Assembly (NCBI RefSeq): GCF_003243515.1
Contig: NZ_QFRA01000002.1
Location: forward strand, 99,120-163,119
Direction of reading: 5' to 3'
Source: Corynebacterium kroppenstedtii
Lineage (GTDB): Bacteria; Actinomycetota; Actinomycetes; Mycobacteriales; Mycobacteriaceae
DNA length: 64,000 nucleotides
Shown here: in pieces, positions 45,674 to 55,193 of the stretch
How the letters are laid out: every line of letters starts with the position of its first letter
Numbering within the stretch: the first letter of the stretch is position 1
The notes under the pieces: model-generated
Told to the model about the DNA's origin: nothing
Databases searched by the model: none
What the model saw: the letters and a program-made list of their open reading frames with translations, nothing else
Translations under genes and position numbers: made by a program

Positions 45674-47569
45674 TTAGCCGCGGTGTGCGCTCATCCTCGC
45701 GAGGTCGTGGTTGATGTCCTCAGCTGTATCTTTCGCTTTGGATTCTTGCATGTAGAGCTCGGATCCGTGAGCACGGAACTCCTCAGCCATTTTCGCCATG
45801 CCTGCTTCCACATTCGCCCGGTCACTCACCGGATCACCCACCGCATCACCGTCGTCACCCGCAGCCTCACCCATCGGATCACCCACCTCAGGCATGCCGA
45901 GCATTGTCTCACCATAGGCGTCCCGAATATCTTGGCTAATCCGCATAGAGCAGAACTTCGGCCCGCACATGGAACAGAAATGCGCGGTCTTCGCTGGTTC
46001 GGCAGGCAACGTTTCGTCGTGGTAGGCCTGCGCGGTATCGGGGTCGAGCGAGAGCGCGAACTGATCGTTCCACCGGAACTCAAACCGCGCCTTACTCATC
46101 GCATCGTCCCAGGCCTGCGCACCCGGATGCCCCTTGGCCACATCAGCTGAGTGGGCAGCGATCTTATACGTAATCACGCCCGTTTTGACGTCGTCACGGT
46201 TGGGCAGGCCCAGGTGCTCTTTCGGCGTGACATAACACAACATGGCCGTCCCACCCATCGCGATAGTCGCCGCCCCAATAGCGGACGTAATGTGGTCGTA
46301 TCCAGGCGCAATGTCGGTTACCAGCGGCCCCAGCGTGTAGAACGGCGCCCCGTGGCACCAGTCCTGTTCAACGCGGATGTTCTGCTCGACTAGGTTCAGC
46401 GGAATGTGGCCCGGCCCCTCAACCATGACCTGAACGTCGTAGTCCCACGCCCGCCGCGTCAGTTCGGCGAGCGTGCGCAGCTCAGCGAATTGCGCTTTGT
46501 CGTTGGCGTCGGCAATGGACCCCGGACGCAGCCCGTCGCCAAGAGAAAACGCGACATCGTAGTGGGAGAATATTTCGCAGAGCTCGTCGTAGTGCTCGTA
46601 GAGGAAGCTTTCCTTGTGGTGTGCCAGGCACCACCCAGCCATGATGGAGCCGCCGCGGGACACGATGCCGGTGACGCGATCCGCCGTGAGCGGCACATAG
46701 GGCAGCAGCACCCCGGCGTGAATGGTCATGTAGTCGACGCCCTGTTCGGCCTGCTCAATCACGGTATCGCGGAAGATCTCCCAGGTCAGCGCGTTGGCTT
46801 CACCATTGACCTTCTCGAGCGCCTGATAGATAGGCACGGTGCCGATGGGCACGGGCGAGTTCCGGATAATCCACTCGCGCGTGGTGTGGATGTCGTCGCC
46901 GGTCGAGAGGTCCATCACGGTGTCGGCGCCCCACTTCGTCGCCCACCGTAGCTTCTCCACTTCTTCATTGATCGACGACGTCACCGCGGAGTTCCCGATG
47001 TTGGCGTTGACCTTGGTGAGGAACCGACGTCCGATGATCATCGGTTCGGACTCGGGGTGGTTGACGTTGGCGGGGATGATCGCGCGCCCGGCGGCGACCT
47101 CGTCGCGGACAAGCTCGGCGGAGCAGTTTTCCCGCAGCGCGACGTACTTCATTTCAGGAGTGATGATGCCGCGCCGGGCATAGTGCATTTGTGTGACGCG
47201 GTGACCGCTTTTCGCGCGGACGGGTCGGCGCGTGGTGCCGTGCCATTCCTGCGACGACGCTCCGCGTTTGACGGCGGAGCGCCCGTCGTCTTCGAGTTTC
47301 TTGCCGCGGGCGTCGTAGGTGCTGGTGTCGTCGCGGTCGGTTATCCAGGGTGTTCGCAGGCCGGGGAGGCCGCGAGTGGGGTCGACGTCGGGTCCCATGG
47401 TGCGGTAGATGCGGGCCGGTTCGTTGGGGCCGGTGGGGGAATCGTCGAGAGTGACTTCGGTGTAGGGGACGCGAAGTCCGTCTTTTTCGACGAATTTCTC
47501 GTGGTGCTTGGGGTGGTTTTCGCCGTGGACGGTGTGTGGGCGCGGTGATGAATCGGTGGGTGCAGACAT
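45674..47569 (-). CDS. thiC: Phosphomethylpyrimidine synthase
   Basis: 631 residues; the radical-SAM enzyme that rearranges AIR into HMP phosphate. It shows MHYARRGIITPEMKYVA, GADTVMDLSTGDDIH, TIHAGVLL, DGLRPGSIADANDKAQF, MVEGPGHIP and the C-terminal iron-sulfur motif CSMCGPKFCSM. ATG 47569 is the start; the longer frame to 47656 only translates the riboswitch. A short hydrophilic tail follows the cluster motif. Confidence 0.96.
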   Translation of the reverse strand: MSAPTDSSPRPHTVHGENHPKHHEKFVEKDGLRVPYTEVTLDDSPTGPNEPARIYRTMGPDVDPTRGLPGLRTPWITDRDDTSTYDARGKKLEDDGRSAVKRGASSQEWHGTTRRPVRAKSGHRVTQMHYARRGIITPEMKYVALRENCSAELVRDEVAAGRAIIPANVNHPESEPMIIGRRFLTKVNANIGNSAVTSSINEEVEKLRWATKWGADTVMDLSTGDDIHTTREWIIRNSPVPIGTVPIYQALEKVNGEANALTWEIFRDTVIEQAEQGVDYMTIHAGVLLPYVPLTADRVTGIVSRGGSIMAGWCLAHHKESFLYEHYDELCEIFSHYDVAFSLGDGLRPGSIADANDKAQFAELRTLAELTRRAWDYDVQVMVEGPGHIPLNLVEQNIRVEQDWCHGAPFYTLGPLVTDIAPGYDHITSAIGAATIAMGGTAMLCYVTPKEHLGLPNRDDVKTGVITYKIAAHSADVAKGHPGAQAWDDAMSKARFEFRWNDQFALSLDPDTAQAYHDETLPAEPAKTAHFCSMCGPKFCSMRISQDIRDAYGETMLGMPEVGDPMGEAAGDDGDAVGDPVSDRANVEAGMAKMAEEFRAHGSELYMQESKAKDTAEDINHDLARMSAHRG

Positions 47570-47584
47570 GCCTAAGGTCCTCTC

Positions 47585-47670
47585 TTCCTTCGCCGGCATG
47601 ATCCGGACAGGTTCGGACGGTCGGAGCGGCGTCAGCTCCCTCTCAGCCTGTGCCATGGGCTCCCGTGGGG
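47585..47670 (-). ncRNA. TPP riboswitch before thiC
   Basis: On the minus strand the order ACGGGAGCCC, AGGCTGAGAGGGAGCTGACG, GACCGT, GAACCTGTCCGGATCATGCC and GGCGAAGGAAGAGAGG fits the thi-box. The purine-rich 3' end supplies the ribosome site, about ten bases before ATG 47569. Confidence 0.93.
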
Positions 47671-47802
47671 TCGTGGCTTAGTGTATGTCAGGTGGGTGCT
47701 GTCGGCAGAACGTTCGCGACAAAATGTTGCAATCGGGGGTAACTGGGCGTGCCGACGGTGGGTGTGCGGACGGAATTGCGTCGGAAGTAGGGAGAAAAGA
47801 GG

Positions 47803-48237
47803 TCACAACCAGCCGGCATCGCGTGCGACGGTCGCTGCTTCGGCGCGAGTTGTGGTGTGAGTTTTCGCGATGGCGCGAGATATGTGATTGCGCACTGTGC
47901 CGGCAGAGAGGAACAGCGTCGACGCTATGCTTGCGATCGTCGCTCCCGTGAGTGCTTCGCGGAGGACATCGCGTTCGCGTGGGGTGAGCGGATTGTTCCC
48001 TGCGGCGCGCACTTTGTCATGAAGCTGCAGGGGAATGATGGTTGTGCCCGAATACACGTCCCGGATCGCACTGGTTAGTGTGTCCACGGGCGAGTCCTTG
48101 ACGACGAAACCACGCGCGCCCGCGTCGAGTGCCCGCTGCAGGTATCCGGGCCGGCCGAAGGTCGTGACGATAATGACACGGCAGTGGCCGTGCGCGGTGA
48201 GGTCTGCGGTGGCCTGAATACCGTCGATACCAGGCAT
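47803..48237 (-). pseudogene. NarL/LuxR-type response regulator lacking its receiver N-terminus
   Basis: From the first available ATG (48237) the product begins MPGIDGIQATADL, i.e. just after the phosphate-accepting Asp. It keeps the end of the receiver domain and a complete LuxR helix-turn-helix (LTPRERDVLREALTGATIASIASTLFLSAGTVRNHISRAIAK, read in parts). Upstream, the same frame still encodes VVGTATDAHDLTHRIAASRA and DVALIDIE, including the acceptor Asp, but then runs into the histidine kinase gene with no start codon and none of the usual first 35 residues with the acidic pair. A deletion seems to have removed the junction. It may be dead or act without phosphorylation. Confidence 0.75.
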
Positions 48238-48287
48238 CTCGATGTCGATGAGTGCAACATCGGCGCGGCTGGCAGCAATGCGATGTG

Positions 48288-49541
48288 TCAGGTCATGCGC
48301 GTCGGTTGCGGTGCCGACGACGTTTGTGCCGATCGTGCCTTGTTTTCCTCTGGCCGGTTCTTTCGCTGTGTTGCCTCGATGGTCAGGGTCGTCCCTTTAC
48401 CCGGCGCTGAGCGAATAGAGAACGATGCACCGATATCGTGCGCGCGGCGTTTCATACCCTCCAACCCGTGTTGTTTTTTGTCCAGTCCTCGTTGCCGACT
48501 GACGTCCCCGGCTTTGTGTAACCTCCTGGCATGGCAGGGTTCCTCCTGGTCAAAACCGTGCCCGTCATCGGTAATAATAAGTTTGGCGACAGTTGCGATG
48601 ATGGACGTGGATTGTGCCCCAGAGTGCTGCAGAATGTTAGTTGTCGCTTCCTTAACTATTGCTGCGTAGAGCGAAGCAGTGGAGGGCGGAATGTCGTCGT
48701 CCACATGTGCGGCGAAAGACATTCCCGCAGAAGTGCACACTGCCTGCGCTTCCTCAACAGTTTCCATTAGCGACGGCGGAGATAACTCGTCGAGAGCTGA
48801 TCGCATGTCGTCGAGTGCGGAATGGGAGAGCTCGTAGATGTCGTCGATTTCCCCGCGAGCTTTATCTTTGTGGTGTGTATCTGTGGGAGCTTGGTCCGTG
48901 TCGGCATCAAGGAGACGCGACGCGAGCTGCGCTTTGGCTGCAATGACGGTGAGGTTGTGGCTCAACACATCATGCATGGTGGTGGCATAGGCCTCGCGTT
49001 GGTGCGCTCGGTCTAGCTGGCGCTCGAGTTCCCGGCGTCGTTCGGAACTGGTAGCAGCGACGCGCATTCCGATAATGACCGCGATGCCCAGTCCGACGGT
49101 AAGAACAATAGGTACTGTCTCCTTTCGAAGCTCCGGTGAGACGACGAGAAGGCCGATGACCTGGACCGTTGATAGACAAATCCCGATTACTAGCCCCCGA
49201 TGCCCAGGTCGGATGAACGCCCACAGGGCACAGAAATAGGGAATAAAACAGACGAAAAAGATACCGGTGACGGGATATGTTCCGGCAGCTAAGACAATGA
49301 GGATCCCCGTCACACCCCATAACGTGAACTCGTTATTGTCGTTGTCGAAGACGTGGGAATAGAAGTAGACGCTGAGATACACGGCACCGAAGGCGATGAC
49401 CAGTACGGAAGTCATGGCCCGGGTGACGATGCTGGTGTCGGCGGTGAGGCTCGTTCCCAGAGGAAAGACCAGGTACAGGAGCCACACGGCCGGATACAGA
49501 AGCTCTGTATTCCTCCAATTGCGGGGATATGGTCGGGCCAT
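48288..49541 (-). CDS. Two-component sensor histidine kinase (HisKA_3/NarX-DesK type)
   Basis: 417 residues: about five or six N-terminal membrane segments, a coiled-coil linker (SSERRRELERQLDRAHQRE), the phosphoacceptor His in TMHDVLSHNLTVIAAKAQLAS, and the ATPase domain with VKEATTNILQHSG (N-box) and DDGHGF. The G2 region reads KQHGLEGMKRRAHDIG and APGKGTTLTI. The C-terminal 25 residues (QRKNRPEENKAR onward) look unnatural and overlap what should be the start of the regulator gene, consistent with a deletion there. It is encoded with an ABC-2 exporter upstream, a common arrangement for sensing of antimicrobial compounds. Confidence 0.85.
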   Translation of the reverse strand: MARPYPRNWRNTELLYPAVWLLYLVFPLGTSLTADTSIVTRAMTSVLVIAFGAVYLSVYFYSHVFDNDNNEFTLWGVTGILIVLAAGTYPVTGIFFVCFIPYFCALWAFIRPGHRGLVIGICLSTVQVIGLLVVSPELRKETVPIVLTVGLGIAVIIGMRVAATSSERRRELERQLDRAHQREAYATTMHDVLSHNLTVIAAKAQLASRLLDADTDQAPTDTHHKDKARGEIDDIYELSHSALDDMRSALDELSPPSLMETVEEAQAVCTSAGMSFAAHVDDDIPPSTASLYAAIVKEATTNILQHSGAQSTSIIATVAKLIITDDGHGFDQEEPCHARRLHKAGDVSRQRGLDKKQHGLEGMKRRAHDIGASFSIRSAPGKGTTLTIEATQRKNRPEENKARSAQTSSAPQPTRMT

Positions 49542-49675
49542 GATTGCTGTCTCCGTGTGGGATGGCGGTGCCGGCGCTTATTCTAGTGGTGATGGTGGTG
49601 CCGGCACTTGCGCCGGCAAATCCTATGACGGCGTCGATAATAAAAATTATGCTGGTGAAGCCACGCTTTCGGCAG

Positions 49676-50566
49676 TTATTTTTTGATGGCTCTTCGTGCT
49701 CCTGCGACGCACAGGAGGGCAAAAATCACGGTCCACATCAGTGTAACGAAAAGCACAAAAATGGGGGATTCGGTCATGATGATCTTCCCGCTGCTGTTGA
49801 GCTGCTCGCCTCCCATTTGCGGCCAGTGTGCGAGGGTGATTGGCCCGAAAAACGGTGTAAAACGTGAAATGTCGAAGAGCATTCCCTGTAGTGGCATAAA
49901 AACACCACCGAAAAAGGCCAGGACGACGAGGGAGCCGGAGGAAATACCGGTCGCAGTTTCCGTGCGCAGCCACTGGGTAGCAGCAAGCCCGTAAACGGCG
50001 AAGGGAAGAGTAACAGCCCAGCTCAGAACTCCGGTTACTAGCCAGTGCCAAACGTTGTCGAACTGGGCGGCGGTGGCTACTCCAGCACCGAACGTCACAA
50101 CGATGGGAAGGGCAGCGAAAGCAACCATGGCGATAATCGTGCCGACCACGGATTGGGTGGTTGTGAGCCCAGCGAGGTGGAGTTGCCGGTTCCACCCCTC
50201 CTGACGTGCTTGCGCCGCGCTACCAGAAATCGAGGTCATGGCGATGGACGACCCGTAAAGCCCCATCCCGGTCATGATGAACGCCGACACATTCCCCGAC
50301 CCGAGCGCGGAGCTCGAGTTATCTGTGGCCGAGCCGAACATCAAATATAGAGCCGCAGGAAGAATCAGGCAGAAAACAAGCGTCTCGGGCCTGATTAGAA
50401 GGGCTGTAAAGGAGTGCCAACTATAGGACAATGTCGACATGAAGCCCGATCGAGTACGAGGCGCTGCAGCATTCGGTGAGTGTTGTGGTGAATGGGAGTG
50501 AGTGCGCGTGCTCCCTAAAGGAGTGCTCTGTCGTGGCGTGGTTGGCATTGAGGGCGTGGGATTCAT
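49676..50566 (-). CDS. ABC-2 type exporter permease
   Basis: 296 residues with a Ser/Pro/His-rich cytoplasmic N-terminus of about 45 residues and six membrane segments. GGVFMPLQGMLFDISRFTPFFGPITL is typical of the late part of ABC-2 permeases (read in parts). The start at 50566 is chosen for the CAGGAG site upstream. It is 43 bases after the ATPase gene and upstream of the sensor kinase; all four genes probably form one operon. Confidence 0.85.
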   Translation of the reverse strand: MNPTPSMPTTPRQSTPLGSTRTHSHSPQHSPNAAAPRTRSGFMSTLSYSWHSFTALLIRPETLVFCLILPAALYLMFGSATDNSSSALGSGNVSAFIMTGMGLYGSSIAMTSISGSAAQARQEGWNRQLHLAGLTTTQSVVGTIIAMVAFAALPIVVTFGAGVATAAQFDNVWHWLVTGVLSWAVTLPFAVYGLAATQWLRTETATGISSGSLVVLAFFGGVFMPLQGMLFDISRFTPFFGPITLAHWPQMGGEQLNSSGKIIMTESPIFVLFVTLMWTVIFALLCVAGARRAIKK

Positions 50567-50609
50567 CTGTAACTCCTGATTTGAGGGTGTGGTGTTAGGG
50601 GCGGTGCCT

Positions 50610-51629
50610 TCACCGCGTAAGTTCACTGAATGCATTGTCGAGAGCAGAGCGATTCACCGTGGGACGGATGAGCAACCTGTGCTGCAGCGTATTGAGTAAC
50701 ACCTGGTCAGGGTTCGTGGTGTGGATGATGATCTCGTCGCCATGTCGCTCATAGGTGTTGCCTGCAGACAGGCACGCTTTAATACGATCATCGACGTGTA
50801 CAGCAGCGCTGGACTGCGGCGCGCCCGAGGCGGTAGCTCTGTATGCGGATTGTGTCGCGTCGAGCACAGACCCCTCAACGTCGCTGGATGTGGACCTGGG
50901 CGTAGACCTATGCCTCCTGGCCTCGCCCTCGGCACTTGCCAGTGAAGCACGAATAATCGTGGGATACCGCGAGGCCAGCTGCTCTGGGGTTCCGTCGGCA
51001 ACAATTTTTCCAGCGTTCAGGACGATAACCCGGTCGGCATATCGTTCCGCCTCCGGGAGGTAATGCGTGGCGAAGAGCACGGTGATGCCGTCGTCGGCTA
51101 TGGTTTGGATGGTGCTCCACAGCTTAGACCGTGTCGTGACATCCAACGCCGAGCTGGGCTCGTCGAGGATAAGAATCTGCGGGGCCGACATGGTGGCTAG
51201 AGCTAGCCGGAGCTGTTGGCGCTGACCGCCGGAGAGCTTCCCAATTGTGCGTTTCCTCAGGTGGTTGAGGGTGGGGTCGTGCAGGACCGCGCTGGGGCTC
51301 AAACGTTGGGGATGAACCGAGGTGAGGGTCCGTACCATTCTCTCGACGGTCATGGTGCTGGGTAGTCCGCCGTCTTGAAGTGCGGCTCCGACAAGTCCGG
51401 AGCGCACTGCGTTCGCCGGGGTGCGGCCGTAAATGGAGATCGTGCCGGTATCCGGCTGGGACAGCCCCAGGATAAGGTCAAGAAGTGTTGATTTACCTGC
51501 TCCGTTGGGGCCGAGTATGGCAACGACTTCGCCTGCCTCGACTGATAGTGAGATACGGTCGACCGCGGTGGTTCTCCCGAACCTGCGAGTGACTTCCTGG
51601 ATATTGATGGCGGTGCGTGAACTGGTCAT
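50610..51629 (-). CDS. ABC-2 type exporter ATP-binding protein
   Basis: About 339 residues: P-loop LGPNGAGKSTLLDL, signature LSGGQRQQLRLAL, Walker B ILILDEPSSALD, His switch FATHYLPEAE. It is longer than minimal ATPases, with a C-terminal extension (from about 225) containing a Ser/Arg-rich piece and a small folded end, as in DrrA-like drug exporters. The start at 51629 suits the family; the frame remains open to 51671. Transcription diverges from thiD. Confidence 0.88.
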   Translation of the reverse strand: MTSSRTAINIQEVTRRFGRTTAVDRISLSVEAGEVVAILGPNGAGKSTLLDLILGLSQPDTGTISIYGRTPANAVRSGLVGAALQDGGLPSTMTVERMVRTLTSVHPQRLSPSAVLHDPTLNHLRKRTIGKLSGGQRQQLRLALATMSAPQILILDEPSSALDVTTRSKLWSTIQTIADDGITVLFATHYLPEAERYADRVIVLNAGKIVADGTPEQLASRYPTIIRASLASAEGEARRHRSTPRSTSSDVEGSVLDATQSAYRATASGAPQSSAAVHVDDRIKACLSAGNTYERHGDEIIIHTTNPDQVLLNTLQHRLLIRPTVNRSALDNAFSELTR

Positions 51630-51730
51630 AAACCAAGTACAGCCGATGGTGCTGGCGCGGACTAGTGTCATATGTCATGGTTTTCCTGGCGGTCAGCGCA
51701 GGATTTTCTGTGTGAATTTATGTGGAAACC

Positions 51731-51745
51731 CGTTACCAGGTAACG
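51731..51745. promoter_or_regulatory. Palindromic operator-like site CGTTACC-A-GGTAACG
   Basis: A perfect 7-bp inverted repeat around a single base lies in the 136-bp divergent region between the exporter operon and thiD, 21 bases before the thiD ATG. Too compact for a terminator, it looks like a dimeric repressor site. Which gene it controls is not shown. Confidence 0.5.
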
Positions 51746-51765
51746 CGTGAGCTTAGTGTGGAAGC

Positions 51766-52941
51766 ATGACCCCTTCCTCGTCCTCACCAGCTCACTTTCA
51801 GTCCGGTGGCCCACTGCCTATACCCGTTGTTCTGACCATCGCCGGGTCAGACTCATCCGGCGGCGCTGGAATCCAAGCCGATCTGAAAACAATCTCCGCA
51901 CTGGGCGGCTACGGTTGCGTCGCCATCACCGCCGTGACCGCCCAAAACACACGAGGTGTCGATGCGGTCGAATACATGAGCCCGGGGTTGGTCGCTCAGC
52001 AAATTCAATCAGTCGCCGACGATTATCCGATAGATGCGATCAAAATCGGAATGGTTGGCAGTTCTTCTATTGCTGACGCCATCGTCGCGGAGCTCACAGC
52101 GCTATCGTTTGCTGGACCGGTGGTGTGGGATCCGGTGATGGTGGCCTCTAGCGGCAGCTCGCTTATCGACGACGAAACGACGGCGACCAGCGGCTTTGTG
52201 GACCTTGCTCGACGTGCGGACGCGTTGACTCCCAACGGGCGCGAGCTCGTGGGGCTGTGCGACATGGCGGGGGTGGCGGTGCCTGCGACGTTGCGGAAGC
52301 ACCTTGACGTTATCGATTCTCAGGGTTCGGACGATTCCCAGGGCTCGGATAGCGGTGGCCCGGGCGCGTCTGCTGCGGGTGGAGGCGGAAACGCTCAGAG
52401 CACCAGCAATGGCGAAAACAGCGTCAGCAATAACAACGTCGGCAATGAAGAGGAAAGTCCGGTAGATAGCTCAGCCCTGACGTCGGCAATTGTGGAGGCT
52501 GCGTCGGCGTTGTCGGAGGCTTTGGGGACGGTCATTGTTGTCACTGGCGGGCCCGATAATGGTTTCGGCGATGATGGGCCGAAGGTCACCGAGGTTGTTG
52601 CCGATCGCGAGCAGACCGCGTTGCTGAGCCACGACAGGGTGGCGACGACGAACACGCACGGGACGGGCTGCACGTTTAGTTCGGCCCTGGCCACGTTCGC
52701 GGCTCGCCGGGTTCATCAAGCCGGAACCTCGCTGAACTCCGGCACGCACCCTGAAGTATCCGCCTGCGATTGGCGAGCCGCAGTCCACGATGCAGCGACC
52801 TGGACGCGCCGGGCCTTAGTCGTGGCGGACACACTTGACTTCGCGATCGGGCTCCACCGCAACAGGGATAGCAGCGGTACGCCCGAGCCGGCCCACGTGA
52901 ACGGGAACGCGCCTTTGGACCACTTTTGGGACCATCGATAA
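51766..52941 (+). CDS. thiD: Hydroxymethylpyrimidine/phosphomethylpyrimidine kinase with a low-complexity insertion
   Basis: 391 residues against about 265 for the family. It phosphorylates HMP twice to HMP-PP. Markers are LTIAGSDSSGGAGIQADLKT, VTAQNTRGV, VVWDPVMVASSG, ALTPNGRE, VTGG and the anion-hole NTHGTGCTFSSALA. A Gly/Ser/Asn-rich stretch without structure (about residues 184-234) is inserted after ADALTPNGRELVGL...LD. No TPP riboswitch precedes it. ATG 51766 lies just after the palindrome. Confidence 0.93.
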   Translation: MTPSSSSPAHFQSGGPLPIPVVLTIAGSDSSGGAGIQADLKTISALGGYGCVAITAVTAQNTRGVDAVEYMSPGLVAQQIQSVADDYPIDAIKIGMVGSSSIADAIVAELTALSFAGPVVWDPVMVASSGSSLIDDETTATSGFVDLARRADALTPNGRELVGLCDMAGVAVPATLRKHLDVIDSQGSDDSQGSDSGGPGASAAGGGGNAQSTSNGENSVSNNNVGNEEESPVDSSALTSAIVEAASALSEALGTVIVVTGGPDNGFGDDGPKVTEVVADREQTALLSHDRVATTNTHGTGCTFSSALATFAARRVHQAGTSLNSGTHPEVSACDWRAAVHDAATWTRRALVVADTLDFAIGLHRNRDSSGTPEPAHVNGNAPLDHFWDHR

Positions 52942-52996
52942 TCAGCCCCCGCGCCCGGTCCCGGCACACACGGCGCAACCCCACCGACCAGTGCTT

Positions 52997-53491
52997 TTAC
53001 AGCTCCGGCATCCCCGCGATGTACGCCGCCTGCCCGACGTGCTGAGCAGCGTCGTCGACAATCGAAACCATCCGCACACCGCGCGTGACCTCGGGCGTCC
53101 AATCGCGGTCGATCACCTCATCCCAATCAATGCCCGACTTCGCGTACACGATGAGCGCGTTCAAAGTCTCAGTGACATAGGACACGAGCAGCTCTTGATT
53201 ATTAACGACGATGGACCGCGCTTCCTCGGCCGAGTGCCCGTAGCCGAGCGAATCGCCGTTGTCGAGGGCGAAACATTCCTTGAAACCTTGGGTGGTCCAG
53301 ATCTGCTCGGAGCCGTTGAGCTGCGATAACTGCATATCGACCTCTCGGCCCGCGTGCCAGAGGAGCCACGCGATGGAATTGTCCTGGCCCCCGGGGTGAG
53401 CGTTGAGCTGGGCCGCGGTGAGGTCAGGGAGGCCCTTCGCGGCGTCGATGGGTCGTGAGGCGAAATCAACGAAAATGTCGGTAACGTTCAT
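52997..53491 (-). CDS. DinB-fold (maleylpyruvate isomerase-like) protein
   Basis: 164 residues with the four-helix DinB arrangement and putative metal-binding histidines in NSIAWLLWHAGREVD and AAQHVGQAAYIAG. Such proteins in actinobacteria include mycothiol-dependent transferases, but the substrate is unknown. The start 53491 (MNVTDIFVDFASRP) is preferred over 53506. It converges on thiD with about 55 bases between stops. Confidence 0.8.
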   Translation of the reverse strand: MNVTDIFVDFASRPIDAAKGLPDLTAAQLNAHPGGQDNSIAWLLWHAGREVDMQLSQLNGSEQIWTTQGFKECFALDNGDSLGYGHSAEEARSIVVNNQELLVSYVTETLNALIVYAKSGIDWDEVIDRDWTPEVTRGVRMVSIVDDAAQHVGQAAYIAGMPEL

Positions 53492-53596
53492 ATTTCCGTT
53501 GTACACGGGACGCTGTGTGGCTGCAGATCAGTGGCGGGGTGGCGGCGATTGCGCGGCGTCGAAAACCGCCGTCGGCAATCGTCGAAAATCGATGAC

Positions 53597-54073
53597 CTAG
53601 ATCCGCATGCTCATGTGCTTATGCGGCCGCCCAGCTTCCTCGAATTCCTCCCCATCAACCACGAAGCCGAAGCGCTCGTACCAATTGACGAGGTGGGACT
53701 GGGCGTCGACCTCGATCAACGTGCCCCTGTTGGGGTCGATCCCCGCCGCCCGCTCGGTACAGACCTCGAGGGCCTTCTTCACCAGCTGCGTCGCGATCCC
53801 GTGCCCGCGCGCATTCTTGGCCACACAAACGCGGCCAATGTGCTGCCCCTCGTCAGGCTTGCCGAAAACTCGGGCCGTTCCGATGAAGTGCACGCCGCCC
53901 TCGGTCTCGTACGCCAGAAGGTGCTGGGTCCCGGGGTGGATGTCGGTGTCGTCGATCTCTTTGTAGGGGCTTTCCTGCTCGTGGACAAAAATATCGACGC
54001 GGAGTTTGTACAGCTCATGGACCTGCGCGGCGGTCATGTCCATGAGGCGCTTGCCGGTGAGATAGACGCTCAC
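53597..54073 (-). CDS. ElaA-like GNAT N-acetyltransferase
   Basis: 158 residues: LYKLRVDIFVHEQESPYKEIDDTD is the ElaA N-terminal signature, VAKNARGHGIATQLVKKAL is the acetyl-CoA loop, and VNWYERFGFVVDGEEFEEAGRPHKHM completes the fold (read in parts). Substrate unknown. GTG 54073 overlaps the stop of the dehydrogenase gene by one base, so the two are co-translated. Confidence 0.88.
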   Translation of the reverse strand: MSVYLTGKRLMDMTAAQVHELYKLRVDIFVHEQESPYKEIDDTDIHPGTQHLLAYETEGGVHFIGTARVFGKPDEGQHIGRVCVAKNARGHGIATQLVKKALEVCTERAAGIDPNRGTLIEVDAQSHLVNWYERFGFVVDGEEFEEAGRPHKHMSMRI

Positions 54074-55044
54074 TAGGCCTCCTCGCTGGTCGCCTCGGCA
54101 TACACGGCGCGGATAGAATCAGCCGACTCCTCTAATTTCTCCTGCTCCCAAGCGTCGACAATTGGAGGAAGGCGACGAATCAGCCCCTCGGAACCCAACA
54201 CCGCGGGCACCGACATGGAGATATCGCCGAGGCCATACTCGCCATCGCCGCGCGAGCAGACCGGGTGGACGGAGCGCTCGTTCAGCAGAACCGACCTGGC
54301 CAGCACGTTGGCGGAGCGAGCCACGCCCGCGTCGGTCCATCCCTTCGCAAAGAAAACGTCGTAAGCCGAATCAACGACCCGCTGTTTAATGTCGTCGCGC
54401 GACGGCAGATCTTTGCCGCTCCAACGCTCCAGCTCAGACCAGGAAACGCCCTGCACATTGAGGTTCGACAGGATCGGCACCGCCGTCGTCCCGTGCTCGC
54501 CCATCATGTAGCCGGTCACCGACTTCGGGTCGATATCGAGCTCCTGCGCAACAGTCCAGCGCAGCCGCGCCGAATCGAGCATGGTTCCGGTACCTAACAC
54601 TTTCGACGCCGGGTAATCGAATTCCGTCGACGCGATATGGACCACGGCATCCAAAGGATTCGTGATGAAAATGATGACGGGCTCCTTGGTACGCTCCGAC
54701 ACATTCTTCATGACGTCGCGAACGGCCTGGGCCCCAACCTTGGCCAGGAGCGAGCGGGGAGGGACGTAATCCGGGCGATCCGGGTCGGGCACAATCGACG
54801 CGCCAGCTGCGCAAATGATCACGTCGGCGTCGCGGGTGTCGTCGTAAGTGCCCTTATGAATGTATGTATTTGTTGTCCCGGGAACGCCGGTTGACTGGGA
54901 GTGGTCGAGCCCCTCGCCGAGAGCCAGACCCTCCTTCGTGTCAATAACGGCGATCTCGGAGTACAACCCCGACGCCATCGCAAAGGTGACCACGGACGAG
55001 CCCACGTGGCCTAGGCCTACCACCACAAGTTTCGTTGAATGCAT
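54073..55044 (-). CDS. L-lactate/malate dehydrogenase family enzyme
   Basis: 323 residues. NAD-binding fold KLVVVGLGHVGSSVVTFAM, ITNPLDAVVHI, GTGTMLDSARLRW and the catalytic-His motif MGEHGTTAVP. Overall it is nearer L-lactate/2-hydroxyacid dehydrogenases than malate dehydrogenase, but the substrate-loop residue is not decisive by eye. The start at 55044 (MHSTKLVVVG) has no good ribosome site, so translation could be leaderless. Confidence 0.85.
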   Translation of the reverse strand: MHSTKLVVVGLGHVGSSVVTFAMASGLYSEIAVIDTKEGLALGEGLDHSQSTGVPGTTNTYIHKGTYDDTRDADVIICAAGASIVPDPDRPDYVPPRSLLAKVGAQAVRDVMKNVSERTKEPVIIFITNPLDAVVHIASTEFDYPASKVLGTGTMLDSARLRWTVAQELDIDPKSVTGYMMGEHGTTAVPILSNLNVQGVSWSELERWSGKDLPSRDDIKQRVVDSAYDVFFAKGWTDAGVARSANVLARSVLLNERSVHPVCSRGDGEYGLGDISMSVPAVLGSEGLIRRLPPIVDAWEQEKLEESADSIRAVYAEATSEEA

Positions 55045-55193
55045 ACTTATCACAGTAGAGCGTTGGGGTGTGTCGGTCACGTGGGCGTGGGTGTTTGGTT
55101 CTTGGGGGCGTGGTACTTAGTTTTGCGACGTGGTGTTGGGGTTTTGGGCGTGGTTCGACAGTTTTGCCGGGTTAAAGCGGATCGACGCGGGAG

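Noticed and set aside
47570..47656. N-terminal extension of ThiC
   Set aside because: It is the translation of the TPP riboswitch; ATG 47569 is the natural start.
49517..49545. GCGGGGATATGGTC at the start of the histidine kinase as another repeat copy
   Set aside because: Short match inside codons, no second palindrome arm; most likely chance.
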